Of a stretch of DNA of 64,000 nucleotides, positions 43,626-54,249 are shown in pieces. The notes below the pieces were generated by a model. The model had not been told where the DNA came from. It saw only the letters and a program-made list of their open reading frames with translations, and did not search any database. The stretch is from Cornus controversa (Eukaryota; Streptophyta; Magnoliopsida; Cornales; Cornaceae), in NCBI GenBank assembly GCA_026545225.1, contig CM048845.1, forward strand, positions 34,767,001 through 34,831,000, written 5' to 3'. The position numbers and the translations under genes are program-made. Within the stretch, counting starts at the first letter, position 1. The number at the start of each line of letters is the position of its first letter.

Positions 43626-44685
43626 AGGGCCGAGAGGAAAAAAGTTATGATTTTTGCTTGCATTATTAATTGTGAAGCATGATGTGTTTTAATGCATTCT
43701 TATATATGCATTGCTTATGAATGAACTTATGAATGTTCAAGGTGATATGTAATGTAGTGACATGCATTCATGTTGGTCGGTGTCGAGTCGGTACCTAGGT
43801 GGGTTGGGGTATTCCTACTGAGCTATTGAAATGCTCATCTCTTTTCCCCCAAAATTTTTCTTTACAGATTAGACACCCATGATGGATGGGACTTGAATGA
43901 TCAAGCGGGGTCTCTTGTAGAATTTGTGTTCATTTAGGATATTATGGATTTAGCTAGCCATGCTAGCTTGTGGCGTGGAAATTCGCATAGTTGTAGTCAT
44001 AGTATAATTTTTAGCATTTTTGGACCTTATGCATAAAATTCCTGTAATGACTATAAACTCGAAAGCCACATGGATAGAGATGTATATTTTAGACTAAATT
44101 CATGGTAATGTAATGTATGGATTTGTAAGGTTGTGACCTCTTTAAGTGTTGTAATCATGTATGGGTGTTATGCAAGCAAATGAGATGTGATTTTGAGTAA
44201 AAAGTATGGCATGTGATGTAAGGATTAGTGAAACTATGTTTCAATTGTATATCATGTAATGTATGAATGCTTTTGGATGGAAATTTAAGGCATTAGAATG
44301 GCCATTAGGGGGGGGGGGAATATGTGCTGAAAGTGTCTATTTGGATTTAAAGTGTGAATAGAATTTATATGTATAGAAGGAGAATTGTATTAGCTTCAAT
44401 TTGATAGGTCATGGGCCTTGTTTGGATTTAAATTGAGTAAAATATGCATGTTTTAGGGTAAGAGTGCCTAATCGGGCCTACGTTATGGATTTGAGTATAA
44501 CTCGAGTTTTGGTTGGGATGTTTAGATGATTCAAATTAGGTTGGAAACTAGACATGTTGAGGATGATCTATGCCAAATTTATGTCAAACGGACTTACGGA
44601 TTGTGAGATATTAGGATTTGAAGTTAGCATGAAGTTTGGCCAAGTTAATGTTGCAGGATTTTGCTTGGGCATTAACGGCGATCGA

Positions 44686-44770
44686 TCCCCCTTTCCACAA
44701 TGATCGATTGCACTTGTAAAAAGCCATAAGCCCAGCCTCAGTCATCATTGGGCGATCGATCCCCCTTTTA
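44686..44770 (+). repeat. GATCGATC palindrome pair
   Basis: GGCGATCGATCCCCCTTT near 44686 and again near 44751, with AATGATCGATTGC between. Same relative place as the palindrome clusters of the other Tekay-like LTRs. Confidence 0.85.
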
Positions 44771-45011
44771 CAACATGCACTGTTCAAGCTGTGTTTTTGC
44801 CTAACTTCAAACAAGCATATCTTCTTCGTTTCAAATCGGATTTAGATGATTCTTTTTTGAAATTGAGTATTTTTTAAACCCTCTTTCCAATGGTTTCATT
44901 TTTAGATACTTATCAGAAACTTACAAGGAGTTATGTACTCACACTTGTGTGATAGAATTATTTGAAGGGTTGTATGGTTGAGGCCCATTGGGATTAGTTG
45001 ATGTTGAGTTG

Positions 45012-45020
<9 letters not shown>

Positions 45021-45055
<35 letters not shown>
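45021..45055. repeat. (GT)n microsatellite
   Basis: About 17 GT units near the 3' end of the truncated LTR. Confidence 0.92.
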
Positions 45056-45056
<1 letters not shown>

Positions 45057-45153
45057 TTAAGCTTTCATGGTAATCAAGGGTTAAGACGGTTCATTAGGAC
45101 TTAATGGATGGATTCACCCTCAATTTTCGAGAGTCAAAAATCAGGGCATGACA

Positions 45154-45796
45154 GTTTGTGTTTGCTAGGCTTCGAGTAGTTGGTTATGTTTATTGCTCAA
45201 ACTTGTTATATTTGGTTCTTTGATGGTTGAACTTGCTATGTTCTATATTTTTAATTTTGCTTAGACATGTTATACTATATGCTTTATGTGTTTTATTTGT
45301 TATGCTTATGTGTAACACTCCTTCATTTTGAGACTTATGTGATATTTTTGTTTGGAGGTTATATCTCACTTAATCATATGTTGAGTTGTTCTCTCTTGTT
45401 CTCCTTATTTTTACTTTTCAATTTATTCCAAAAAGGGGGAGACTTGTATAGGTGCTTTAACAAAGGGGGAGATATATGTTTTCCTTAAGACATGTGGGGA
45501 GATAGTATGCTTCATTGGTTATATGATTAAGGGAAGTTTGGAGATAATTTTATGATACTTGTTGTCATTATATCTTTCTTGATTAAGCTTTCACAGGTAG
45601 TATTGTTTGAATGATGTGCAGATTTTACAGATTTTTTTCAGACACTAAACATGAAGTTTCAAAGCTTGCTCATAATGCTCTAAGTTCTTCAAGATATATT
45701 TCTTTGTAATTGGGACATATTGTAATCTGATTTTTTCAGTGGTTAGGTTATAATTGTGTAGGTTGATTTTGTCACAAAATTGCCAAAGGGGAAGAC
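45154..45796 (+). other. SIRE 3' internal region and polypurine tract
   Basis: T-rich non-coding sequence with two inner G-rich tracts (AAAAAGGGGGAGACTTG near 45430, AAAGGGGGAGATAT near 45461) and a final AAAGGGGAAGAC at 45785-45796 directly before the 3' LTR, the expected PPT. Long T-rich 3' regions with repeated PPT-like tracts are known in SIRE elements. Confidence 0.75.
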
Positions 45797-47164
45797 TGTG
45801 ACGTATATTTTTGTAATTGCCAATATTCGGTGTCAAAACCTAGCATGATCAATTTGTATTCTTTGATTTATATTCTTGTCATTGACCACATACTTAAAGT
45901 ATCAGAGTGAGCATGAAGTTCTACACCAGTCATGCCAATGTTCTTCAAAGGATGAAGCTTGAATCTTCGGAAGAAGCCATCAGTGGTTTGAACAAGGATT
46001 CGATAGATTGAAGCTTCAAGATATTTTTGAGTGCATGAAGACATCGTTGATCACATATGAGAGTAACGTAGTCCAGGTAAAGTGGTGAGAACATATATAT
46101 GTCAAACCAGGAGGTTCCGACCCTAAATGGAGGGGTTTTTAAGCAAAATAGTGAAATATTCAATATTGGACTAGTCAAAGTAAAGGTTGGACCACTCTAA
46201 AAGGTCTCGGGACATTATGTTTGGACAGACAAAAGTCTGGACCAATCCAAGAATAGGCTGGATCGGTCCATGCTTCTGTTCTGGCGAATTTTGTCATACA
46301 AAGTTCTGTTTTGACCCAGAATTGACCCAAAACTTTCCTAAGACATCGGTACCTGTTTCTTATTGGTCTCTAACTTGTTTTAAAAGAAAAATTAGAGTTT
46401 TTAATCTCTATAAAAACCTCATATGATTTCTCTCTCATTATGCTTTCAATGATACTTTTCACAAACTAGAATTCATATTATAGAGAGAGAAAATATTAAG
46501 ATATTTTTCTAGCAAAGGATTTTCCTTCAAATTCTTTATTTATACTTTTGAGAGCACACACATATTCACTGAGTGATTTAGGGAGTCTCTATTTGCTTGA
46601 TCAAATGTTCGAATATTGGATTAAAGATTTTTTCGTGATCAAGTTACTGGATTAGTTTCTTCTACAACTGTTTGTTGGTAAGGAAGGAGAAGAAGATCGA
46701 GCTATGAAAGGGACATAATACTTACTAACTCTTCGTCTTCTTCCAATTACCCTTCTGAGAGGATTTTGACTTTAGCCGAGAAGTTGCAGCAGTTGGACGA
46801 GGTAATCGCAATAGTAAGCCTGAGGTGTTCCGCATCAAAGTTCTTATCAAAGTGGAGTGCATGTAAGTCTGGGATACAATATGTTGTACTTTGCTTCGAC
46901 AATAGTGGATTTCCTTCTCCGGGGCTACAAAGCCTCACCTGTGGTTTTTTCCCGATCTGAGTTTTCCATATATATCTGGTGTATTCGTTTACTTTACTAC
47001 ACTTTATTTTATTTTATTTACTTGTTGTGTGGAATTGCTCATATTTTAATTGGACTTAAAATTGGATAATCTAAAAGATTAAGCAAGAAGCGAGTAAACC
47101 TAATCACCCCCCTCTAGGTTTTAAGTCTAACTTTCCTAGCCACTTCCGTACCGTGCAACTCACA
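45797..47164 (+). repeat. SIRE 3' LTR
   Basis: TGTGACGTATATTTTTG to GTGCAACTCACA, then TAACC. It has an extra GGACC-type word (ATCCAAGAATAGGCTGGATCGGTCC, split here as ATAGGCTGGATCGGTCC at 46253) absent from the 5' copy. Confidence 0.9.
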
Positions 47165-47169
47165 TAACC

Positions 47170-48024
47170 CTCAACCCAGATAAGTGTTCTGCCTTCGTCT
47201 TAGATACCGACTCTCAAACATAAGCTCTAATTACTAATCTACTGGGCCTTAGAAAAGGTGATCATCCTATAAGGCATCTAGTAGTTCCTTTGATTTCCAC
47301 ATGACTCAAGGCCTTAGACTGTCATGCATTGGTGGGAAAAATCACAACCAGAATAGGGCACTAGACAAGGAAGTCCCTGTCATGTGCTGGAAGACTTCAA
47401 TTAATCAAATCTGTCTTAGTTAGCATTTAACAATTCTGGTTCATTATTTTTATTCTACGTAAGGGAGTGCTAAATGAAAATAACAAAATTTTTAGATGTT
47501 TTCTATGGTTAAGTTTGGAGATACATTCCAAGAGCAACAAAGTAGTATGGAACCACACTTGGAAACATTGAAAAGAGTTTTAAACCTAAGGAAGATATGG
47601 AACCTAGTCACAAATAACTCAAGAAGCATATGGACCCAATTGACAAGAACACACTTGATTAGAGAAAGGTGATTATGGGACTTGAATATTCTTTAGAAAT
47701 CATCATGGAACTGGAGAAAACACCTTCGGCTGAGTGAGAGCACAAGCCAAAGCTTTAATCAAGATTAGAATTGGGAATGGCACTCTCACATACTTCTGGC
47801 AAGACAACTGGGCTCATAATGGCCTTATTTGCCTTAGGACCATACCCTAATTGATTTCAACCTCTAAAATCTCTCCTTCCACTAAGTTAAATCACTTCAT
47901 TTCTAAAACTTAACCTCCAACATGAGCATTTCCACAGACACTTACTACCCAGTTCCAAGACATCACCATTCTCCAACCATCAAACACATTATCCTAAGAT
48001 CACATCTAGTGGCTCCTTTATCCT
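47170..48024 (+). pseudogene. LINE 2, part 2: RT C-terminal region
   Basis: Continues from 17541: LNPDKCSAFVLDT, LLGLRKGDHPIRHLVVPL, then CAGRLQLIKSVL (47384-47419), a hallmark of plant L1-type ORF2 downstream of the palm, FWFIIFILRKGVLNE and ESLARIKIGNGTL-like sequence. Stops and frame changes are frequent. It ends DHI*WLLYP at 48024, where the copia element entered. Confidence 0.85.
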
Positions 48025-48236
48025 TATTAGTATAGTACATATGTATCACATGTTCCTATAATCTCTCCCATGATCTCTCTCCCATAATCTCTCCCCTGAT
48101 TCTCTCTATCCTATAATTCTCTCCTTGATTCGCTCTCTATATTGCCTATATATATAGGTCTCATTGTACTCTAGATAAAACACTCATAGTTGATGAATAT
48201 AGTCTATTTCTTCTCTATCTTTTCTCATTCGTAACA
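48025..48236 (+). repeat. Copia 5' LTR
   Basis: TATTAGTATAG (TG eroded to TA) to TCATTCGTAACA, 212 bases. Repeated CTCTCCCATGAT / CTCTCCCCTGATTCTC words and a TATATATATAGG promoter box. The 3' LTR is 210 bases without the Mutator-like insert. Confidence 0.92.
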
Positions 48237-48248
48237 TGGTATCGAGCC
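48237..48248 (+). other. Copia primer-binding site
   Basis: TGGTATCGAGCC directly after the LTR matches the initiator-Met tRNA type with one change. Confidence 0.85.
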
Positions 48249-49020
48249 ATAAAAAGGTCCTAGAAATTTGTCTAACCTCTATTTCATCAACTGTTCATCA
48301 ACAACCTTAACCTTCCCTAATCATCATCTTCACTATCTATAGTAACCACAGCCACAACAAACCCAAACAAAGCCTATGGAAACTACCGTCTCAAACCTAC
48401 TACCGCCACAAACCAACATCAACAAACCCATAGTTCACCATCTGCAACCTAAACAAGTACGCTGTTCCGGCACCACCATCACCAGAAAACCACCACCACC
48501 ATCTATTTAACCAATACAGACCCGCCCGCTATTCTGGCACCACTATCACCAAAAAGTCACCACCACCACCTATTCAACCAATACAGACCCACTATAGACA
48601 ATCACTACCGTTTAAACAATACGGCAACCACCCTCACCAGAAATCGTAAATCTCTACACCACCATCATCAGAAACCACTACCACCACAATCACTACAGAC
48701 CCACTACAGACAATCACTACTATTCAAACAATACATCAACCAACCTATCACCAAAAACCACCATGATTCTGACACCACCATCACCCATAAATCTCTGCAC
48801 CATCATCCAATTCAACAATACAAACCCATCATCCATACCAGCCACTATTTTTGCAGACCCAACAGCCACTGTTCAACCACCATCACCACTATTCACCATC
48901 TGTAACCACGCCAAACACACGGTTCATCACTATCATCCACCACCTCTAAAAACTCAAACAATTTCACTATCAGCCTCTATAACCAAGTTGTTCCTCTCTT
49001 TCATAAATAGTCAAAGATGA
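48249..49020 (+). other. Copia leader with CACCAC-rich imperfect repeats
   Basis: Rich in ACCACCACC, ACCATCACC and AACAATAC words repeated about every 60-80 bases (for example CCGCTATTCTGGCACCAC-like and ACAGACCCACTA blocks at 48500-48730). Looks like an expanded untranslated leader; the 85-codon Thr/Pro-rich frame at 48763 is a by-product. Confidence 0.6.
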
Positions 49021-50330
49021 CTACTGGTACTGTTATTACAACATTCAGTGAGGTCCAAACTCAGAGCAAGGTCTGACGAGTTCCAGATTCATTTTTTGAC
49101 AAACACAGCTTCTGTCTTTGCCCGAACTCATTATCTCCGAGCACTGACGCCGCTATCCTTCAAGATCTATGCGAGCATCTGTCTCTATCCGTCGTCTCTG
49201 AGCTTTTTCACAAACACAACTTCTCCAGGCACCTCTACCAGTGACATATCAAAAATTGTTGTGTCTTCACCTGTGCTTCGCCGATCATCCTCTCTGGTCA
49301 CAGATCACCCTCTCTGATCATCATTTCTTATCACCTTCATCACAGAGAGTTTTCAATTATTTTAAGACTAGACCCATGCCACATTAGACTGATAAAATCG
49401 GTTTAATCTAGTTTTAAAAAAAATTGTTTCAAGGCCCTGCATTTATGGAACGCTCTGAGGTTTCTTAACCTATCACCATTATTCTTGATGACCCTAATTA
49501 CTCTTCCTAGGCTCCAACTATGACAAGTTTTTTGAAGGGCTGTAAGCTTTGGTGTCTTATCATTAGTGCTATTACTGAACCTAAGAATAAAGAATCAGAA
49601 GCTAACGATAAATATGCAGAATGAGTTGATGACTAGGATAGCAAAAATCATCAAGTTATCATGTGGTTCCATAATACCTCAAGTTCCTCTATTGGCCTAT
49701 AATTTGGTCATTTTAATACCGCCAAAGCAGTTTGGGATTTCCTTCTGAATAGGTATACCACTACTGATCTTGATCATCAATTTTAACTCCAAAGGACTCT
49801 TCATCGTACCTTTCAGAAGCCTGGTCAATCTATCAATAGTTTTCTCTCTGAAATGTATGCTCTTTGGGATCAGTTAACTCTTTCCAAACCTACATAGGAT
49901 TATTCTACTAATACCCAAAAATTCACTACTTATAGAGACCAGTAAAGGTTGATAACCTTTCTCATGGCTCTCACTGATAAATTTGAGTCAGTTCGGGCTT
50001 CTCTTTTACACAAACATCCATTTTCCACCATTGAAAGTGTTGCCTTAGAGCTTCTATCAGAAGAAACTCATCTCGGTACTCTTCAATCTCAAAATCTCCC
50101 ATCATAGATCACTGATATAGTTCTTGCTACATCCTACCATCGGAGCAGTCACTCCTCATCTAATTCTTCTTCCCAGCCAGGTTGTACTTACTGTTATGAT
50201 CTTCATCATGCCCTTCTGAACTGCCCTATCAGAGTCTGCAAATTCTGTCACAAGAAAGGACCTGGTCATTATCAAAAAGATTTACAAATTCAAGTGTCAT
50301 TAAGTGATTCGCACTGAAGCCTATCTTTGA
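49021..50330 (+). pseudogene. Copia gag, degraded
   Basis: Pieces in several frames: AKAVWDFLLNRYTTTDLDHQF (49721, frame-shifted), LQRTLHRTFQKPGQSINSF and LSEMYALWDQLTLSKPT (49787-49890), which is the copia capsid pattern; LITFLMALTDKFESVRASLL (49955-50015); and a degenerate zinc knuckle CKFCHKKGPGHY near 50237 with an added residue and no final Cys. Many stops. Confidence 0.8.
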
Positions 50331-50906
50331 AGAAATTCAAATGTCATTGTGTGCCCAAAGTTGAAGTTGCTAATTCATCATCAAGCAGGACTTTGAAGAC
50401 CGACTATCAAAGCATGAAGAGTTGTTGTTTACTACATCGAACTGACTCCACATTCACTATGTATAGTCCAAATATAGGGATACTTTGGACAGGGGGAGTG
50501 TGAGTGATTGTGGTGAGATTGGTGAGCGATAGCTTGGGCTTTGGGAAGCTTGGGCTAGGTTGAGAGTAGAAAAGTTGTTGTAAGAATTGGTGAGACTGGT
50601 TCAGGCCTAGGGAGGCTGTGAACTGGGTTGAGAGCTAGAGTTATTAGATGGTGAGATGAGTGAGTGTGAGAGTGATTGGAAGATTACTGTACTACCCTTT
50701 CAAACATAGTGGAGCTCAGTTCGGGGCTGCGGGCCAAGTGGTTTTTCACACCACATTGGGGTTTTCCTCTATTAATCTCTGTGTCAAGTTTCTGTGATTT
50801 AAGTGTGTTATACTTAGAGTAATTTTAAGAAAAAAAATGGAAGAACCTATTCACCCCCTCCCCCTCTAGGTTCATCAATTATTCTTGGTTTACCTGGCTT
50901 TGTCTA
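50331..50906. other. Foreign-looking segment between copia gag and integrase
   Basis: No copia protease or N-terminal integrase is found here. GGACAGGGGGAGTG at 50487-50500 looks like a PPT, followed by TGAGTGATTGTGG (50501) and, 377 bases later, CACCCCCTCCCCCTCTAGG ending TTCATCA at 50877, similar to the closing block of the SIRE LTR. It may be the 3' end or solo LTR of another copia element; flanks GAGTG and ATTAT do not match. Confidence 0.35.
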
Positions 50907-51096
50907 ATGAATAATTGCTATAACTTACCTCAACTTTACTATGATTTTGCCAACATGGTTAAAACTCAATTTTCAAGATCTATAAAAAAATTTCATCCTA
51001 ATAATGCCATGGAATACAAGGAAACTAATTTTCTCAAGTTTCTTTGCCAACATGACACTGTCTCTCATTATTCTTGTCTAAGCACTTTTCAACAAA
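50907..51096 (+). pseudogene. Copia integrase, part 1
   Basis: NMVKTQFSRSIKKFHPNNAMEYKE and LCQHDTVSHYSC-TFQQNG are the catalytic core of copia integrase, with the second Asp replaced by Asn in PNNAMEY (family S-D-N-A-x-E-Y) and Glu retained. Cut at QQNG by the TRIM. Confidence 0.85.
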
Positions 51097-51101
51097 ATGG
51101 G

Positions 51102-51673
51102 TGTAGTAACCCTTGTGGACGGGTGTGAGTGGGCGGGTACATAAACAGACACTGGGCTGAGCTACCACACTGACAGGGTACAGGGTGCTCAATCCCACAT
51201 CGCCTGGGTGTGGAAAAGGGGATGTGCTTATATGTAGTATGTTCTCTTCAAATGGTATGAGGCCTTTTGGGGTAAACCCAATAGCAAAACCGTGCGGGCT
51301 CAAGCCCAAAGCGGACAATATCATACCATGTGTTGGAGCGGGGTATTACAATTGGTATCAGAGCCTGAACCCAGCCGGAAGTAAGTGTGCCGACGAGGGC
51401 GTCGGGCCTCGTAGGGGGGTGGATTGTAGTAACCCTTGTGGACGGGTGTGAGTGGGCGGGTGCATAAACAGACACTGGGCTGAGCTACCACACTGACAGG
51501 GTACAGGGTGCTCAATCCCACATCGCCTGGGTGTGGAAAAGGGGATGTGCTTATATGTAGTATGTTCTCTTCAAATGGTATGAGGCCTTTTGGGGTAAAC
51601 CCAATAGCAAAACCGTGCGGGCTCAAGCCCAAAGCGGACAATATCATACCATGTGTTGGAGCAGGGTATTACA
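51102..51673 (+). mobile_element. TRIM retrotransposon (family TR1), complete, TSD ATGGG
   Basis: LTRs 51102-51350 and 51427-51673, TGTAGTAACC to GTATTACA, with internal TTGGTATCAGAGCCTGAACC (PBS) and GTAGGGGGGTGGAT (PPT). ATGGG flanks both sides (51097-51101, 51674-51678). Inserted in the integrase codons between QQNG and GRAERKHRH; removal of element plus one TSD copy restores the frame. The two LTRs look almost identical, suggesting a recent insertion. Confidence 0.95.
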
Positions 51674-51678
51674 ATGGG

Positions 51679-51870
51679 AGAGCTGAACGTAAACACAGAC
51701 ATATCTTGAATACTGTTCGCTTCAACCTCATGAACACACCAAGTTAGAACCTCGTGCTCGTCTTTGCTATTTCTTAGGTTATGGGATTGAACACAAGGGT
51801 TATCATTGTTGGGATCCCATCTCTAAACAATTACGTATCTCTCTTCATGTCATCTTTTGGGAACATAAGA
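51679..51870 (+). pseudogene. Copia integrase, part 2
   Basis: GRAERKHRHILNTVR follows the TRIM, then after a frame change CYFLGYGIEHKGYHCWDP (family CVFLGY..xxKGYxCxDP) and VIFWEHKMFPSLSKF, the C-terminal integrase region leading into RT. Confidence 0.8.
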
Positions 51871-53756
51871 TGTTCCCATCTCTCTCTAAGTTTCACATCT
51901 CTTCTCCGTCTACATCATTCTTCTTTAGTGATCCCACTATTAATCTATTTCCTTCTTACATAGACACAGACCTACCACCAGCCGTAGGTCAACTATCATT
52001 TTCACCACATATTCTTCCTATCTCTCCAGATATTACACTTCCCTTTGAGCTTCCACATACGGTCTCTCCTGATAGGTCTGCCTCTGCTAATGATCCTGTT
52101 GTTGAATCATCTTCATCTGATATCCTTCCCACTAAGCCATCTGATTGTACTCGTTATTCAGATGGGATAAGAACCACACCAGGTTATCTTGGTGACTATC
52201 ATTACTTTTCCACTATTTTATCTCATCATGAACCTCAATCCTATCGCGAAGCTAGTTCTAATCCTCATTGGCAACAATCTATGACAAATGAATTACATGC
52301 TCTTAATCAAGCTCATACATGGGACATGGTTGATCTACCTTCTAGGAAAACTATTGTTGGCTGTAAATGGGTCTACAAAATTAAGACTCATTATAATGGC
52401 TCTGTAGAACGATACAAAGCTCGCTTGGTTGCCAAAGTTTATACACAAGAGTATGGTATGGATTATCAGGAAACTTTTTCTCCTGTCACCCGATTGACTT
52501 CTGTTCACAGTTTACTTATAGTTGCTGCTGTTTGTAAGTGGGATCTTTTCCAAATAGATGTCAAAAATGCATTTCTCAATGGGGATCTTGCAAAAGATGT
52601 TTATATGAAACCTCTTCCTGGATATAATCATTTTCCTCATCAAGTCTGCAAATTTCGTCACGCACTTTATGGTCCTAAACAAGCTCCTTGGGCCTAGTTT
52701 GTAAAATTTAGCTCTATTATTGGCAATTTTAGCTTTACACATAGCTCTTATGATTCTGGCTTATTCATTCGCAAGGCTGCATCTGGTATTACTCTTCTAC
52801 TTCTCTATGTTGATGATATGATAATTATCAGAGATGATCTTGATGGCATTTCTACTCTCAAACAATCTCTTAGTCATCATTTTGAGATAAAGAATTTTGG
52901 CCACCTAAGTTATTTCTTGGGTCTTGAGATTCATTCTAATTCTAGTGGTTATTATATCTCACAAGCCAAGTATGCCTCCGATATTCTTGCTCGAGCTACT
53001 CTCACTGATTGTAAAACATCTTCTACTCCTCTGGAAACTAACATGCGTCTCACTCCTCTAGATGATACTTTGCTTAGTGATGCAACATTATATCGACAAT
53101 TAGTCGGCAGTCTTGTCTACCTTACAGTTACTAACCCTGACATTGTTTATATAGTTCACATTGTCATTCAATTCTTATTAGCTCCAAGATCTACCCATTA
53201 TGATATCGTTCTTCGAATCCTTTGATACATCAAAGGTACTATGTTTCAATGGCTTCACTTTTTCGCTCACTCTTCTCTTGTGCTCTGTGCCTACTCTGAT
53301 GCTAACTGTGCTGGAGATCCCACTGTTCGTCGCTCCACTACCGGATATTGTTTCTTTTTGGGTGATTCTCTTATTTCTTGGCACAGCAAGAAATAATCTA
53401 TCACTTCACGCTCCAGTACAGAAGCTGAATATCGTGCTCTTGTTTATACCACTCAAGAACTTCTTTGGCTTCGGTGGTTACTTGAGGACATGGGTATTTC
53501 ACATTCCACTACTACAACACTCTGTTGTGATAATCAAAGTGCCATTCAGATTGCTCACAATGACATCTTTCATGAATGTACTGAACATATTGAAATTGAT
53601 TGTCATTTTGTCCGTCAACATGTACTTTGAGGCACAATTCATTTTTTTTCTGTCACTTTTGTTGATCAGATAGCCGACATTTTTACCAAAGCTCATCCGC
53701 AAAGACGTTTTTCCGATTTGGTTTCCAAACTTAAGCTATTTTCTTCACCTACTTAA
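51870..53756 (+). pseudogene. Copia RT and RNase H: one frame with four nonsense codons
   Basis: A single frame of about 628 codons with no indel. RT: WQQSMTNELHALNQAHTWDMVDL, VGCKWVYKIKTH, YKARLVAKVYTQEYG, FQIDVKNAFLNGDL (first catalytic Asp), LYGPKQAPWA, active site LLYVDDMII (YVDD 52806-52817). RNase H: YSDANCAGDPTVRRSTTGY, SSTEAEYRAL, CDNQSAIQIAHN, then HIEIDCHFVR and a natural TAA at 53754. Premature stops: TAG 52695 (from TGG), TGA 53223 (CGA), TAA 53394 (CAA), TGA 53628 (CGA), all C to T or G to A. Catalytic residues remain. Confidence 0.95.
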
Positions 53757-53768
53757 GTTTGAGAGGGA

Positions 53769-53923
53769 TGTTAGTATTGTACATATGTAGCATATGTATC
53801 ACATGTTCCTATAATCTCTCCCCCATAATCTCTTCCCTGATTCTCTTTATCCCATGATTCTCTCCTTGACTCGCTCTCTGTATTGCCTTATATATATAGG
53901 TCCCATTGTACAATAGATAAAAT
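53769..53923 (+). repeat. Copia 3' LTR, left part
   Basis: TGTTAGTATTGTACATATG after a GAGAGGGA PPT, continuing to the AGATAAAAT target at 53915-53923. Has an extra TAGCATATG relative to the 5' LTR. The remainder is at 58208-58262. Confidence 0.92.
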
Positions 53924-54249
53924 GAGCCAGGATCCTCTGCCCTACTGGGTATATGCCCTACCCGCAAACTGTGTCATTTTGTTTAGTAAAGCAAATTTGG
54001 TGACCGGCTCTTTCTTTCCTCTTCCAGTCACTCTTTCCTCTTTATGTTATAATAGTTTCATATATTATATTATATACTTTTAACTTTTCTACACTGAACT
54101 ACCTTTCAAATATTATATTATAATATTACTTTTCTTTAACTCCCTCCAAATATTATATTAATATATATTATAATATTAGTATTATATAATATTAACATAC
54201 TATTAATACATTTTTAACACATTTATTCATGTGTTAAAATTAAAATTTA

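Larger units (their letters stand above)
34834..45153. mobile_element. Cluster of long Tekay/Del-like gypsy LTRs in both orientations, without coding sequence
   Basis: Four long related LTRs and several LTR ends fill this stretch: minus strand 34964-36648 with 39467-~39858; plus strand 36654-39461 (solo, TSD CAAAC); plus strand 40103-42940; and 5'-truncated plus strand 43046-45153. All share an ACTGAG..GCTCA(C/T)C box, a (G/T)C(A/C)AGCTTGTGGC-like box, a CTTCGTTT.AAATCGGA box and a GGCGTGACA or GGCATGACA end. Chromovirus-type PPT and iMet-type PBS occur at the joins. No gag or pol was recognised. The outer flanks (TTGTT, GTTTG) are not a TSD, so the cluster probably arose by several insertions, recombination and loss of SIRE pol. 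Confidence 0.8.
43046..45153 (+). repeat. 5'-truncated Tekay-like LTR
   Basis: Has subrepeats (43325-43625), GGTGGGTTGGGGTATTCCTACTGAGC (43799), GCTAGCTTGTGGCGTGG (43961), GCGATCGATCCCCC palindromes (44686-44770), CTTCGTTTCAAATCGGAT (44824) and the end ATCAGGGCATGACA. The promoter half and TGTAGAGACC start are missing. Confidence 0.8.
17542..47164 (+). mobile_element. SIRE-like Ty1/copia element hosting two large insertions, TSD TAACC
   Basis: LTRs 17542-18879 (1338 bp) and 45797-47164 (1368 bp) share start TGTGA(T/C)GTATATTTTTG and end GTGCAACTCACA (5' copy CGCAACTCATA). TAACC flanks the element exactly (17537-17541, 47165-47169). Of the 26.9-kb internal part only PBS, gag and a 0.64-kb 3' stretch belong to SIRE; the rest is the T1 solo LTR with its guests (20664-34676) and the Tekay-like LTR cluster (34834-45153). 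No SIRE protease, integrase, RT or RNase H was found, so pol was lost before or during the second insertion. Confidence 0.92.

Noticed and set aside
34829-45158. TSD for the whole Tekay-like cluster
   Set aside because: TTGTT on the left and GTTTG on the right do not match; a single insertion event is not supported.
52512-52742. Minus-strand frame within copia RT
   Set aside because: Shadow of the RT frame on the plus strand.
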